A stretch of DNA of 64,000 nucleotides, from NCBI RefSeq assembly GCF_032337115.1, contig NZ_JAVXZY010000010.1:1-64000 (forward strand). Reading direction: 5' to 3'. Under the pieces are notes generated by a model that did no database searches, was not told the origin of the DNA, and saw only the letters and a program-made list of their open reading frames with translations. The first letter of the stretch is position 1; every line of letters begins with the position of its first letter. A program made the position numbers and the translations under genes. This stretch comes from Roseateles_C aquae (lineage in GTDB: Bacteria; Pseudomonadota; Gammaproteobacteria; Burkholderiales; Burkholderiaceae_C). Shown piece after piece: positions 49,473 through 59,286 of the stretch.

Positions 49473-50663
49473 TTAGCGTGCCACGGCGCTGCGCATGGAG
49501 CGCGCCACATAGATCAATGCCAGCACAGTCAGTGTGCTGCCGACCAGCACCGAGGGCAGCAGCTTGGCTGTGGTCAAGGCCTCACCCTTGAGTACCAGCA
49601 TCATCAGCGTGTTCTGGGCAAGACCTGGCACCCACAGGTACCAATTGGCCTCGCCGCCAGGATTCAGCATGCTGACCATGGGCGCCAGGCTGACCAGCGT
49701 CATGATGATGGTGCTGCTGGCCTGTGCCTCCTTGAAGGTCTTGCTGCGAATCGCCACGGCCATCAGCAAGGCGCTCATGCTGGCTGCTAGGGGCAATTGC
49801 AATAGCAGGCAGCGAATCACTTCGCCCCACCCGAACTGGAACATGGCCTGCAGGCTGTCGCTCCTGATCATCAGCTGGGCCGGGATGAAGCTGAGGTTGG
49901 CCAGCAGTGCGACTGCCATGCCCAGCAGTGCCACCGCGCCCCACTTGCCTATCACCACGGCCATATGCGGCGCCGGATTGAGCAGCAGCGGCTCCAGCGA
50001 GCCACGTTCGCGCTCGCCGGCGGTGCTGTCCAGCGCCGCAGTCAGCGCGCCATAAAGCACCGCCATGATGATGAACATCGGCACGATGCCGGTCAGCCGG
50101 GTCGCTCGGGCCTGGGCGCTGGCCAGATCGCGCTCTTCGATCATCACCGGCTGCAGCAGATTGGCGTCGACGCCGCGTAGCGCCAAGCCCAACCTCGAGC
50201 GCTCGCTGGAGAAGCCCTGCAGAAGGCGATTCAGCGTGCCGACGCCGGCCGCGGCACGCTGGTTGGCGCTGTCCGAGACCAGCTCCAGCGTCGGCTGTTC
50301 GCCTTGCTGCAACTCGCGCTCGAAGTCCTTGCCAATCACCAGCACCGGCTCAAGCAGGCGGGTGGCGCGCAGCTGGGCTTCGAAGTCGGCTGGCGCCGCC
50401 TTGATCGTGTAGGTCTGGCGCTCAAGGTAGTTGCGTAGCGTGGGTGCATGCTCGATGCCAACGATATGGATTTCGCGCTTGTCGGCACGGTCTTCCAGCG
50501 ATGCGATCAGGCCCGACAAGGCGCTGAGCAGGAAGGGGCCCATCAGCACGGCGGGAATCAGCAGGCGCAGCAGCGTGCGCCGGTCGCGCAGCGCGTCGAC
50601 GATTTCCTTGCCGAGAACGACCAGCAGCTGGCGCATGAAGGAGGGGGTGTTCAAGGCGTTCAT
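49473..50663 (-). CDS. ABC-2 type exporter permease (NatB-like)
   Basis: The 396-residue protein has an N-terminal helix (LLIPAVLMGPFLLSALSGLIA), a large periplasmic domain (about 55-190), then five helices at the C-terminal side, the layout of NatB permeases of ABC-2 exporters. The GERERGSLEPLLLNP motif after the second helix is characteristic. Its start overlaps the ATPase gene stop (ATGA). The transported substrate is not evident; NatAB exports Na+ in Bacillus, but this need not apply. Confidence 0.85.
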   Translation of the reverse strand: MNALNTPSFMRQLLVVLGKEIVDALRDRRTLLRLLIPAVLMGPFLLSALSGLIASLEDRADKREIHIVGIEHAPTLRNYLERQTYTIKAAPADFEAQLRATRLLEPVLVIGKDFERELQQGEQPTLELVSDSANQRAAAGVGTLNRLLQGFSSERSRLGLALRGVDANLLQPVMIEERDLASAQARATRLTGIVPMFIIMAVLYGALTAALDSTAGERERGSLEPLLLNPAPHMAVVIGKWGAVALLGMAVALLANLSFIPAQLMIRSDSLQAMFQFGWGEVIRCLLLQLPLAASMSALLMAVAIRSKTFKEAQASSTIIMTLVSLAPMVSMLNPGGEANWYLWVPGLAQNTLMMLVLKGEALTTAKLLPSVLVGSTLTVLALIYVARSMRSAVAR

Positions 50664-51460
50664 GCCAGTGCCTCCGCAGTGGCGGGGATGGATGGCTTGA
50701 AGGCCAGGCGGACAAAGGCATCCTCGAAGCGCGACTCACCGGCCTGGGCCAGCAACTCTGGCACGGAGCCGCGGGCCGCCGCGCGACCAGCGGCGACGAC
50801 GACGACCTGATCACACAACAGCTCAACCTCCTGCATGATGTGCGTGGACAGCACGATGCACTTGCTGCCGCCAGCGGGTGAGCGCAAATGGCGCAAGGCC
50901 TCGCGCAGGCCGCGGGTGGCCAGCACGTCGAGGCCGTTGGTCGGCTCATCGAGCACGATATTGGCCGGATCGTGGACCAGTGCGCGGGCCAATGCTGTCT
51001 TCATCCGTTCGCCCTGGCTGAAACCATCACAGCGGCGGTCGAGGATGGACTTCATGTCGAGCAGCTCGGCCAGCAGCTCGGCGCGGGCATTGGCGACCTC
51101 GCGCTCCATGCCTTGCAAGCGGCCGAAATAGATGATGTTCTCGCGCGCGGACAAGCGCGGGTAGAGCCCATGCGCGTCGCCCAGGATGCCCATCCGCGCC
51201 AGCGCAGCGCCTGGCTGCTTGAGCACGTCGATGTCGTCGACCCTGATGCTGCCGTGATCGGGTTGCAGCAGGCCGCCCAGCATGCGCAGCGTGGTGGTCT
51301 TGCCGGCGCCATTGGCACCAAGCAGGCCGGTGATCATGCCGTTGCCGGCCTGAAAGCTGATCCCGTCCACGGCTTGCACGACGCGTTCGGCAGCGCGCTT
51401 GAGCAGTGTGCCGCCGCTGCGGCTGACGAAACGCTTGGAGAGTTGTTCGATGGCGATCAT
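50660..51460 (-). CDS. ABC transporter ATP-binding protein (NatA-like)
   Basis: The 266-residue ATPase has Walker A LLGANGAGKTTTLRML, signature FSQGERMKTALARAL, Walker B NIVLDEPTNGLD and the H-loop STHIMQE. It is coupled at both ends by ATGA overlaps: to the upstream secreted hydrolase and to the downstream permease. The three genes form a tight operon. Confidence 0.9.
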   Translation of the reverse strand: MIAIEQLSKRFVSRSGGTLLKRAAERVVQAVDGISFQAGNGMITGLLGANGAGKTTTLRMLGGLLQPDHGSIRVDDIDVLKQPGAALARMGILGDAHGLYPRLSARENIIYFGRLQGMEREVANARAELLAELLDMKSILDRRCDGFSQGERMKTALARALVHDPANIVLDEPTNGLDVLATRGLREALRHLRSPAGGSKCIVLSTHIMQEVELLCDQVVVVAAGRAAARGSVPELLAQAGESRFEDAFVRLAFKPSIPATAEALA

Positions 51461-52944
51461 GGCTGAACCTCGGAAAGCTGTTGCGGCAGGTAGGCCCCAG
51501 GGCGGGGCATCTGGGCGGCGCAGCCGGCATCGACCTTGAGCGCTTCGGCGTCCTCGCGGGCATCGATGAAGCGGAACATCTGATCGCGCATACAGCCCAG
51601 CGTCAGCACGCCATGGCCGGAGGCGGGCACGACCAGATGCTTGGCCAGCGCGCCCAGGGCGGCTTTTGCGCGCTCGCCATGGCGCGGTGGCGTGACCGGG
51701 TCGGCGCCGCCGCTGAGTAGCAACACCGGCGTCCGGGCCGGCGGCATCGTGTAGAAGGCTGGCTGCACCTCACCGCGGGGCCAGGTCTTGCACACCTCGG
51801 TGTAGAGCTCGATATCGTTGCGGCCGATGTCGGCGCCGGGTAGGTCCCGGCTCTGCGACAGGCGCGGCATGTCCTCGGCGCAGACGACCGAGAAATGCAT
51901 GCCGGTGGCCATGCGGCTACCGCGCCCGCTGGCCAGCACACCGGACAGGCCCAGCAGCCCTTCGAAGCGGCCGGCGCTGGCCGCCTGGATGGCGGCGGGC
52001 AAGCCCGAGGCGATTACCGGCATGTACAGCGGCGAGCGCACCGCATTGAGCACGGCGCTGCGGTGCAGCGTCAGCTGCTGCGGTTCACCGGTGCTGGGGT
52101 GCGCAAGGCTGATCTGTCGCGGCAGGCTGGCCAGCAGGGCACGCCACTGCTCGCGCAGCCGTGGGTAGCGGGCCTGGCAAGCGCTCTCCTTCTCGCAGGC
52201 TGCAAACACCGCGTCGAGTGCGGCCTGAATGTCGCTCGAAGTGCTGGCCGGCAAGACCATGTCCGGCGGGGCCACGCCATCGATCACATTGCGTCGCACA
52301 TGCTCGGGGAACTGACGCTGGTACTCCAGCGCCGCCCGGGTGCCATAGGAGGCGCCGTAGAGGTTCCATTGCGCAACGCCCAACTGGTCGCGCACGGCGT
52401 CGAAATCCTGCATCGCGATGCTGGTCGTGAAGAAGCGTAGATCACCATAGGGCAGCTTCTCCAGGCTCTCGCGGCATTGTTGCAAGCGCTGCAGCTGCAG
52501 CTGCTGATTGAGGCCTTCGGCCAGCGGCAGCTTGCTTTCGTCAGGGCACATCAATGGCGCCGATTTGCCGGTGCCGCGCTGGTCGATCAGCACGATATCG
52601 CGCCGGTTGTTCAGTCGCGACAGCCGCGGCAACACGCTACCGGCCAGCGAGATCGCACTCTGGCCGGGGCCACCAGCCAGCACCAGCACCGGGTCGGGCT
52701 GCTTGTTGCGCGCCATCGCTGGCGCGATGACGTAGTGCACATCGATTTGCGTGCCCTGTGGCCTGGCCGGATCCAGTGCGCGCTTGAGTACGCCGCATTG
52801 CAGCTCGGTCGGCACGCCGTCGATGCGACAGGGCGTTGTCGATGCTGGGACCGTTGCTGCCGCCGCAGCGGCCTGGCCGGTGATCATGGCGACCATGGCG
52901 AAGGCCAGCAGCCGGGTCGGCTGTCGCCTGCTTGCTCTGAACAT
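51457..52944 (-). CDS. Secreted alpha/beta hydrolase (TAP/tripeptidyl aminopeptidase-like)
   Basis: The 495-residue protein starts at 52944 with a signal peptide (LLAFAMVAMITGQAAAAA). The hydrolase core shows VLVLAGGPGQSA (oxyanion region), DQRGTGKS, nucleophile Ser in LYGASYGTRAALEY, Asp in LLLSGGADPVTPP and His in VPASGHGVL. This matches the TAP-like/prolyl aminopeptidase-type family. Several Cys probably form disulfides in the periplasm. Longer upstream frames lack a signal. It is the first gene of the operon with NatA- and NatB-like proteins. Confidence 0.87.
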   Translation of the reverse strand: MFRASRRQPTRLLAFAMVAMITGQAAAAAATVPASTTPCRIDGVPTELQCGVLKRALDPARPQGTQIDVHYVIAPAMARNKQPDPVLVLAGGPGQSAISLAGSVLPRLSRLNNRRDIVLIDQRGTGKSAPLMCPDESKLPLAEGLNQQLQLQRLQQCRESLEKLPYGDLRFFTTSIAMQDFDAVRDQLGVAQWNLYGASYGTRAALEYQRQFPEHVRRNVIDGVAPPDMVLPASTSSDIQAALDAVFAACEKESACQARYPRLREQWRALLASLPRQISLAHPSTGEPQQLTLHRSAVLNAVRSPLYMPVIASGLPAAIQAASAGRFEGLLGLSGVLASGRGSRMATGMHFSVVCAEDMPRLSQSRDLPGADIGRNDIELYTEVCKTWPRGEVQPAFYTMPPARTPVLLLSGGADPVTPPRHGERAKAALGALAKHLVVPASGHGVLTLGCMRDQMFRFIDAREDAEALKVDAGCAAQMPRPGAYLPQQLSEVQP

Positions 52945-53048
52945 ATCCGTCTTCCTTGAACGCTGGTGCGGGCGGATTATGGTCAGGGCGCGGGCGTGCG
53001 CGCCCGGGCAATGTCCCGAATGGTGGCGCAGGGCGCTGGACGGCGGAA

Positions 53049-53504
53049 TCAGCCGGGCGGATGGCGCAAGCCGAACATGCCCCATCCCTCCATCGTCATC
53101 ACCGTCTCGCCATGTTGATTGCCAACCTCCCAGCGCGAACGCACCAGGCCGATCTGCGGCCGACTCTGGCTTTGCCTCGTCTCAAGGATGTGCATGCGCA
53201 CGCTCAGGGTGTCGCCGGGGCGCACCGGCTTGAGCCAGCGGATGTTGTCGAGGCCGGGCGAACCCTGGCTGGTCGAGTCCAGCAGGTAGGCGTCGCACAT
53301 CATCCGCATCGTCATCGCGCAGGTGTGCCAGCCGCTGACCGATAGCCCGCCCAGCACCGAGGCCTCGGCGGCGGCCTCGTCCAGGTGCAGCGGCTGCGGG
53401 TCATAGGCAGCGGCGAAGGCCAGGGCCTCCTCGCGGTCGACCAGGCGCGAGCCGAAACTCAGCACCTGGCCAACCTCAAAATCTTCAAAGGCTTTCTTGC
53501 TCAT
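53049..53504 (-). CDS. MaoC-family hot-dog hydratase
   Basis: The 151-residue protein has the N-terminal FEDFEVGQVLSFGSRLV and the hydratase-2 motif AAYDPQPLHLDEAAA, with Asp and His as catalytic residues, then SVSGWHTCA. Such proteins hydrate (R)-specific enoyl-CoA. The start at 53504 gives the normal family length. It stands alone, divergent from the GST gene. Confidence 0.87.
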   Translation of the reverse strand: MSKKAFEDFEVGQVLSFGSRLVDREEALAFAAAYDPQPLHLDEAAAEASVLGGLSVSGWHTCAMTMRMMCDAYLLDSTSQGSPGLDNIRWLKPVRPGDTLSVRMHILETRQSQSRPQIGLVRSRWEVGNQHGETVMTMEGWGMFGLRHPPG

Positions 53505-53627
53505 GGCGGAGGTTCTAGCACAGCCGTTGGCGCGGCGCCGCTGCAAGCTTTCTCGTTCCGGCGTATCGTTTTGGCTTCCGCGCGGCCAGCCGCCGCAATC
53601 TCGCTCTCATGTTCAAGGGATATCAAG

Positions 53628-54236
53628 ATGAAGCTCTACTACAGCCCTGGCGCCTGCTCACTGTCGCCGCATATCGTGCTGCATGAGTCCGGCCTGAAGT
53701 TTGAAACCGTGCTGGCCAGCACCAAGACGCACAAGCTGCAGGACGGCACCGATTACTACACGATCAACGCCAAGGGCTATGTGCCGCTGCTGGAACTGGC
53801 CAATGGCGACCGCTTGTCCGAAGGCCCCGTGATCGTCCAGTACATCGCCGATCTGGTGCCCGAGAAGCAACTGGCGCCGGCCAATGGCAGCTGGCCGCGT
53901 TACCGCTTGCAGGAGTGGCTGAACTTCATCACCACCGAGTTGCACAAGGGCTTCTCGCCGCTGTTCAATCCGGCCATGCCTGAGGAAGCCAAGGCGCTGT
54001 TCCGCGCCAAGCTGCTGGAGCGTTTCAAGTGGGTGGACGCCGAGCTGGAAGGCCGCAGCTATCTGATGGGCGAGCAGTTTACGGTCGCCGATGCCTATCT
54101 GTTCACCGTCAGCAACTGGGGCCAGCACGTCGGGGTCGACATCTCCGGCTTCGCCCATCTGGCCGCCTACCGCGGCCGTGTGGCGGCCCGTCCGGCGGTG
54201 CAGGCGGCGATGAAGGCCGAAGGCCTGCTGAAGTAA
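53628..54236 (+). CDS. Glutathione S-transferase (beta-class-like)
   Basis: The 202-residue protein starts MKLYYSPGACSLSPHIVLHE, with Cys9/Ser at the active-site turn typical of bacterial beta-class enzymes. It contains GYVPLLEL with the cis-Pro and LSEGPVIVQYIADL for glutathione contacts. The C-terminal helical domain includes FTVADAYLFTVSNW. It detoxifies electrophiles by glutathione conjugation. A terminator follows at once. Confidence 0.9.
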   Translation: MKLYYSPGACSLSPHIVLHESGLKFETVLASTKTHKLQDGTDYYTINAKGYVPLLELANGDRLSEGPVIVQYIADLVPEKQLAPANGSWPRYRLQEWLNFITTELHKGFSPLFNPAMPEEAKALFRAKLLERFKWVDAELEGRSYLMGEQFTVADAYLFTVSNWGQHVGVDISGFAHLAAYRGRVAARPAVQAAMKAEGLLK

Positions 54237-54237
54237 G

Positions 54238-54263
54238 AAAGGCCGCCCCAGGGCGGCCTTTTT
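54238..54263. terminator. Rho-independent terminator
   Basis: A 10-bp stem AAGGCCGCCC-CA-GGGCGGCCTT followed by TTT lies immediately after the GST stop and before the convergent thioredoxin-like gene. Confidence 0.85.
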
Positions 54264-54284
54264 CATGCTCAGCCAGGCGTGGCC

Positions 54285-55877
54285 TCAGGCCTTCTTGGCC
54301 GGCGCCTTGACCAGGCTTTCGCAGGTCTCGCGCTGCTTGTCGGCCGTGTCGACCTTGGCGCAGATGCCGTCGAGCTGGGTCTTCAGCCGGGCCAGCACGG
54401 CGTCGTGCTGGCCCTTGTCATTCCACTTGGCCAGGCTGCTGCCCACCTTTTGCAACGAACGCGCACTGCGCTCGTAGAAGGAACCCTTGTCCTGCGCGGC
54501 CTCGTTGAACAGCTGCGCGGCAATCTTTTCGATCTTGGCACTGTCCTGCGGTGCCAGCTCGACCAGGGCGCCGAAATAGCCCGAGCCCCACTGCAGCCGG
54601 GTGGCCGGACCTTCGCTCTTGTTGAAGGCCTCTTCGTACCACTTCAGCGCCTCGTCCTTGCGGCCCTGCTTCTTGGCATTGCCGCCCAACTGGCTCATCA
54701 GGTAGTAGGGCGAATGGCTTTTGGACAGGCTGGCCTTGAGCAGCTCGTCGCTGTCCTTCCACTGGCCGGCATGACCGAGCAGATAGGCGACCTGGGTGAT
54801 GACGGCCTGGCGCTCGTAGCCATCGGTGATCTCCTTGTCCAGCCTCACAGAGGTGTCCTTGACCTCCTTCAGCAGCGCCGCATTCAGCTTGGGCTGGGTG
54901 CTGTCCTTGGGCTGGTCGACGCGGGCCAGGTCCACGCGAGCGACCAGGGCCGACAGGCGATCGGCGCGCGACAGCGTGGCATCGGCCTCGAAGCGCTTCA
55001 GCGCGGTCTCATACAGCGCGATCAACGCGTTGCGTTCGGCGCCGGCGGTGGGCGCCAGGCTGCGCACGATGTCGCTGGCGCCGTAGTTCAGCGAGTCGAC
55101 CTGGGCACGGGCGTCGGCCGCGTTGCCCAGCAGTGCACGGACACGGGTCTGCAGCGCGGCGTCGACCTTCAGGCTCTTGCCATCGGCGTTGGCCGCCAGG
55201 GCCTTCAACCACAGCCGGGTGCCGGTTTCGGCGTCGGCACCCTGGCTGGCCGCAGCCAGCTGGGCCAGCAGGCCGGGGCGCTCGGCGGCGGGCACCAGCT
55301 GTTGCTCATCGGTGTCCCAGGAGTAGAAGCCCAGCAGCTTCCACTCATTGGCGCTCAGCTTCTTGCCGGCGCGGGCGTCGGCCAGCACGTTCTTGATCGG
55401 GCGGCCGCCGGCCAGGCCCAGCTGCAGCACCTTCAGTACCTGCGGCGCATCGGCCTCGCCGGGCAGCCGGGTCAGCTCCTGGCCTTCGGGGCTGAACAGA
55501 ATCATTGTCGGGTAGCCACGCACCTTGAAGCGGGTGCCCAGCTTCTGGGCGCCGGGCAGGTCGCCATCGATATGCACGGCGACGAAGGCGCGCGACTGCT
55601 CGATGAAGTCCTGCCGGTTGAACAGCGTGGCCTTGAGCTGGTTGCACGGCGGGCACCACTTCGCACCCCAGTACAGCAGCACCGGCTTCTTCTCGCTGCG
55701 CGCCTGCGCAAAGGCCTTTTCCACATCGCTGTCGCCGGCCGCTTCCTGCCAGCTGACGCTGGCCACCGGCGCGGTGGCATGGGCTTGCTGCAGCGGTGCC
55801 AGCAGGGCCAGCGAAATCAGGCTGGCGCTGGCCAGCGAAGACAGGCGCAGACCGCGCAGGGTGGAGCTAGGCGTCAT
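54285..55877 (-). CDS. Periplasmic thioredoxin-fold protein with helical repeat domain
   Basis: The 530-residue protein has a signal peptide (about 1-35, ending AHA) and a thioredoxin domain (about 40-155) with redox pair Cys75-Cys78 (WGAKWCPPCNQ) and cis-Pro GYPTMILF. Residues 165-530 are helical and TPR-like (GNAKKQGRKDEALKWYEEAF). It resembles DUF255/thioredoxin-7 type proteins involved in periplasmic disulfide chemistry. The partner is unknown. Confidence 0.82.
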   Translation of the reverse strand: MTPSSTLRGLRLSSLASASLISLALLAPLQQAHATAPVASVSWQEAAGDSDVEKAFAQARSEKKPVLLYWGAKWCPPCNQLKATLFNRQDFIEQSRAFVAVHIDGDLPGAQKLGTRFKVRGYPTMILFSPEGQELTRLPGEADAPQVLKVLQLGLAGGRPIKNVLADARAGKKLSANEWKLLGFYSWDTDEQQLVPAAERPGLLAQLAAASQGADAETGTRLWLKALAANADGKSLKVDAALQTRVRALLGNAADARAQVDSLNYGASDIVRSLAPTAGAERNALIALYETALKRFEADATLSRADRLSALVARVDLARVDQPKDSTQPKLNAALLKEVKDTSVRLDKEITDGYERQAVITQVAYLLGHAGQWKDSDELLKASLSKSHSPYYLMSQLGGNAKKQGRKDEALKWYEEAFNKSEGPATRLQWGSGYFGALVELAPQDSAKIEKIAAQLFNEAAQDKGSFYERSARSLQKVGSSLAKWNDKGQHDAVLARLKTQLDGICAKVDTADKQRETCESLVKAPAKKA

Positions 55878-56047
55878 GATGGTGTGGCGCCGGACACCCT
55901 TGTGAGGCCGTGGCGCGGTGCAGTTGCGAAAACGTGCATTTTGCGCCCAAGCGCCGGCGCCGGCCTATGCGGGACTTGCCCCAGCATATGCAGTTCGCGC
56001 AGAAGCGGCGCATCGCCCCTGTCGAAGGTCATAGACTGCGCGGCAGC

Positions 56048-56743
56048 ATGAAGCGCTCCCTTTACCCCGAGCTATCCAGCCGTCTGCACATGGCACAGGC
56101 GGCGCTGCAAGCCCATGCCCGGCCCGAGCAGCTGGCGGCAATGCGTGGCTTTGCGATGAGCGGCGACAACCGCCTTGGCGTCGCGGTGCCGGTCTTGCGC
56201 CAGCTCGGCAGGCAATTCGGGCCCGACCACGAACTGGCCCTGGCGCTGTGGGACAGCGACGTGCCCGATGCCCGCATCCTGGCCAGCCTGCTGGCCGAGC
56301 CGGCGCGCCTCAGCCGGGCCGAGATGGATCACTGGGTGGCCGGCATGCAGGCCTGGGATGTCTGCGATCAGGCCTGCTTGAACGCCTTCCGACGTAGCCC
56401 GCTGGCCTGGGAGCTGGTGCCGGCCTGGGCCGCGCAGCAGCCGGAATTTGTGCGCCGCGCCGGCTTTGCCTTGCTGGCGGTGCTGGCCGTGCACGACAAG
56501 CAGCGCGGCGATGCCGACTTTCTGGACCGCCTGCCGCTGATTGCCGCGGCCGCTGACGATGAGCGCAATTTCGTCAAGAAGGCGGTCAACTGGGCCTTGC
56601 GTCAGATCGGCAAACGCAATGCGGTCTTGCGCGAGGCGGCCATCGACACGGCCGGCGCTCTGTGTGAGCGGCCCGAGGCCAGCTCACGCTGGATAGGACG
56701 CGATGCGCTTCGAGAGCTGCGTGGCAAGGCCCGGCAGGGTTAA
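56048..56743 (+). CDS. DNA alkylation repair protein (AlkD-like)
   Basis: The 231-residue protein consists of helical HEAT-like repeats of the AlkD family: MRGFAMSGDNRLGVAVPVLR, WDSDVPDARILASLL, WDVCDQACLN, ERNFVKKAVNWALRQIGKRN. The last block is the family signature. AlkD glycosylases excise N3- and N7-alkylated purines. The start at 56048 fits the usual length. Its stop overlaps the convergent transporter gene by 4 bp. Confidence 0.85.
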   Translation: MKRSLYPELSSRLHMAQAALQAHARPEQLAAMRGFAMSGDNRLGVAVPVLRQLGRQFGPDHELALALWDSDVPDARILASLLAEPARLSRAEMDHWVAGMQAWDVCDQACLNAFRRSPLAWELVPAWAAQQPEFVRRAGFALLAVLAVHDKQRGDADFLDRLPLIAAAADDERNFVKKAVNWALRQIGKRNAVLREAAIDTAGALCERPEASSRWIGRDALRELRGKARQG

Positions 56744-57657
56744 GGCTTGATCGGATGGTGCGCACTGAACTGCGCCCAGGCCACGCCCGCCAGCGTCAGC
56801 GCCGCGCCGCCGAGCTTGATGGCGGTAAACGATTCACCACCGGCCAGCCAGGCGGCTGCCCCGGCGATCGGCGGCATCAGATAGATCAGCGGTGCGGTAC
56901 GGGCCACGCCGCGATGCGCATTGACCCAGCCCCAAGCGAGCCAGCTTAGAAAGCCGATGCCGACGATGGCCCACAGCGCCCCCAGCCAGAGCAGCGGGCT
57001 GACGGCGGTCCAATCGACCGCCCAGGCCGCTGGGGCGGTGAACAGCAGCACCGGCACACTGGCCATCAGGCTGGCATAGCCCATCACCAGCGCCGCGCCA
57101 TGGCGCTCGATCAGCGGCTTGGCGGCCACCGTGTAGTAAGAGAACAGCGCGGCGGCCAGCAGCAGCACCAGATCGCCACCGCTGGCGCGCCAGTCGGCGG
57201 CCAGCAGCTTGTCCGACATGAAGAGCAGGGCACCGCCTGCGGCCAGCGCGATGCCGCCCAGCTGGCTGCGGCCCAGCCGCTCCAGCCCATAGGCGCGCAG
57301 GATCAGCAGCGTGAACACCGGCCCGCAAGCCAGCAGCACCGAGCTGGAAAACGGCGTGGACCAGTGCACGCCGTAGCTGGACAGGGCCAGGTGCAGACCT
57401 TGGCCCAAGAGGCCCAGCCGAGCCAAGGCCCAGAGTTCGCTGCGCGGCAGCCGGGGCCAGCGCCAGCCATGACGGTGAACCAACATCGCCGCCACCAGCA
57501 CAGGCATCAGCGCAAAGCGCAGAAACAGAAAGCCAGCCGGCTGCATGGCCTTCAACAAGGCCTTCTGCAGCGGGAAGTTCAGGCCCCAGGCCAGCACGAT
57601 CAGCAGCCCCAGCTGCAGGGCCTGCTTTGATCGATGCTGGGCAGTTGTTGTGGACAT
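56740..57657 (-). CDS. EamA/DMT-family transporter
   Basis: The protein has about 305 residues and ten predicted membrane helices in two EamA halves (LGLLIVLAWGLNFPLQKALL at the start, GGAALTLAGVAWAQ near the end). It is a drug/metabolite-type exporter of unknown substrate. ATGs at 57657 and 57666 are both possible, with neither having a clear ribosome-binding site. Confidence 0.87.
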   Translation of the reverse strand: MSTTTAQHRSKQALQLGLLIVLAWGLNFPLQKALLKAMQPAGFLFLRFALMPVLVAAMLVHRHGWRWPRLPRSELWALARLGLLGQGLHLALSSYGVHWSTPFSSSVLLACGPVFTLLILRAYGLERLGRSQLGGIALAAGGALLFMSDKLLAADWRASGGDLVLLLAAALFSYYTVAAKPLIERHGAALVMGYASLMASVPVLLFTAPAAWAVDWTAVSPLLWLGALWAIVGIGFLSWLAWGWVNAHRGVARTAPLIYLMPPIAGAAAWLAGGESFTAIKLGGAALTLAGVAWAQFSAHHPIKP

Positions 57658-57699
57658 GGCTTGCATCTTGTTGGCGTTGTCGGGCGCTAGGGACGAAAA

Positions 57700-57722
57700 A
57701 AAGCCCCGCAGTGCGGGGCTTT
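57700..57722 (-). terminator. Rho-independent terminator of the DUF4397 gene
   Basis: The stem AAAGCCCCGC-AGT-GCGGGGCTTT gives on the minus strand a run of seven T after the hairpin. It ends transcription from the gene at 57759-59060. Confidence 0.88.
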
Positions 57723-57758
57723 CGTCTTGATTCGGTGACGCGTCAAGCGCCAGGCCGA

Positions 57759-59060
57759 TCAGCGTTCCTTCTTCAGCTGGACGACCGGCTTTTCGGCGCT
57801 GCCCATCGCGTACAGCACATAGACGCCACCTTGCGGAATGTTGGTCAGGCTGGCGGTCCAGATCGGCACGGCCGACAGCGGCGAGCTCAGCGAGAAGTTC
57901 GACGCCGTGGTGGTGCTGACCAGATTGGCCAGGCCCGATTGCGTGCCGGGGTCGACGTTGTCCAGCACCGAGCTGAAATCAGCGGTCAGGCTGATGCCGG
58001 CATTCAGGTTGGCCATGGCGTTGATCACGCGCACGGTCGAAGTGCCGGCGATCGTTGGCAGGCGGTTGTTGTCAGTCAGCAGGCTGACCTTGGGCGCATT
58101 GGCTTCGCCCCAAACCAGCACGCTGTAGTCGCCGCCCTTGGCCAGCGTCGGCGTCGTGACCGGCAGGTCGATGCCATTGACGGTCAGCTTGACGGTGGCG
58201 CCGGTCGGGTCGACGGCGGTCTTGTAGCCGCCGATGATGGGCGTGGCGATGGCGTTCAGCAGGTCGTACTTGACGCCGCCGGCCGTCACATTACCGACCA
58301 CGGTGGCACTGGCCGGCAGAGCGGCGATCACGCGCACGCGGGCACTACCGTTGTCGTACTTGGCAACAGCACCTTGCTGCTTGGCCAGCATGGCATTGAC
58401 CAGATTGCCGCCGGGCGTGGCGGTCACGATCAGCGACTGCACGGTGGCCGAGTCCAGCGTGATGGACGGGATGTCCAGGCGCAGATCAGCCTTGTTGCCG
58501 TAGCCGGTCAGGCGCACGCGGTAGGTGCCGGAATTGATCGTGTTGTAGCCGCTGCTGCTGCCACCGGCCAGGCCGGAAGTCAGCGGCGTGGCGTTGTCCA
58601 GCGAGTCATTGGCGCTGGTCAGATAGACGTCCAGCGCGCCGGCATCGGCGGCCAGATTCAAGACCAGCAGCTTGCTCTTGCCGCTGTCCGGGTTGGCTTC
58701 GGTTTCTTGCAGCAACTGGGTGCGCACGGCGCCTTGCCAGCCATAGGCAATGACGGCGTAGTTGCTGTCACCGGCCAGTGTCGGCGTGCTGGAGGTCAGC
58801 GTCGTGCCGGCGCCGGTGGCCAGCACTTGTGTGGCGGTGGCGCTGGTGCTGATGGACGCGTAGCTGCCGACCGAGCCATAGGCCACCGCGCTGTTGACGG
58901 ACTTGCTGTCAACCGTCATGTCCAGCGAGGCATAGCCGACGCTGGCATTGAGCAGGCGCACATTGGTGTTCGCACTGCTGCTGCCGCCGCCGCTACCGCA
59001 GGCGCTCAGCAAGGCGCCGCTCGCAATGGCGAGCACCGTCGCCCAAGTCGTGAATCTCAT
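57759..59060 (-). CDS. DUF4397 domain lipoprotein
   Basis: The 433-residue protein starts at 59060 with GGAGAGG 5 bases upstream. A lipobox LLSAC is followed by a Gly/Ser linker. DUF4397-type beta repeats occur at about 35-150 (NVRLLNASVGYASLDMTVD), 235-330 (RVRVIAALPAS) and 345-430 (TVRVINAMANLNAGISLTAD). These are surface or periplasmic, possibly adhesive, modules. The gene is monocistronic with its own terminator. Confidence 0.82.
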   Translation of the reverse strand: MRFTTWATVLAIASGALLSACGSGGGSSSANTNVRLLNASVGYASLDMTVDSKSVNSAVAYGSVGSYASISTSATATQVLATGAGTTLTSSTPTLAGDSNYAVIAYGWQGAVRTQLLQETEANPDSGKSKLLVLNLAADAGALDVYLTSANDSLDNATPLTSGLAGGSSSGYNTINSGTYRVRLTGYGNKADLRLDIPSITLDSATVQSLIVTATPGGNLVNAMLAKQQGAVAKYDNGSARVRVIAALPASATVVGNVTAGGVKYDLLNAIATPIIGGYKTAVDPTGATVKLTVNGIDLPVTTPTLAKGGDYSVLVWGEANAPKVSLLTDNNRLPTIAGTSTVRVINAMANLNAGISLTADFSSVLDNVDPGTQSGLANLVSTTTASNFSLSSPLSAVPIWTASLTNIPQGGVYVLYAMGSAEKPVVQLKKER

Positions 59061-59286
59061 CAAAACCTCTCCAGTTTCATTACGCAGTGACCTTGCACTT
59101 CGGCCGAGAGTGGATCAGATAGAAGTTGCGCTGACTCGTCTCGACGTTGCTGCATTGTAAATAGATGTTACCGCTCGCTCGGTTTATAGGCGGACACCTC
59201 CAAACGCAGTATCGGGCAAGGCGGCTGCGATTCGCGGCGCTAGCATCAAGCCCGCCTCGAAAAACCATCAACAAGAGAGACATCCG

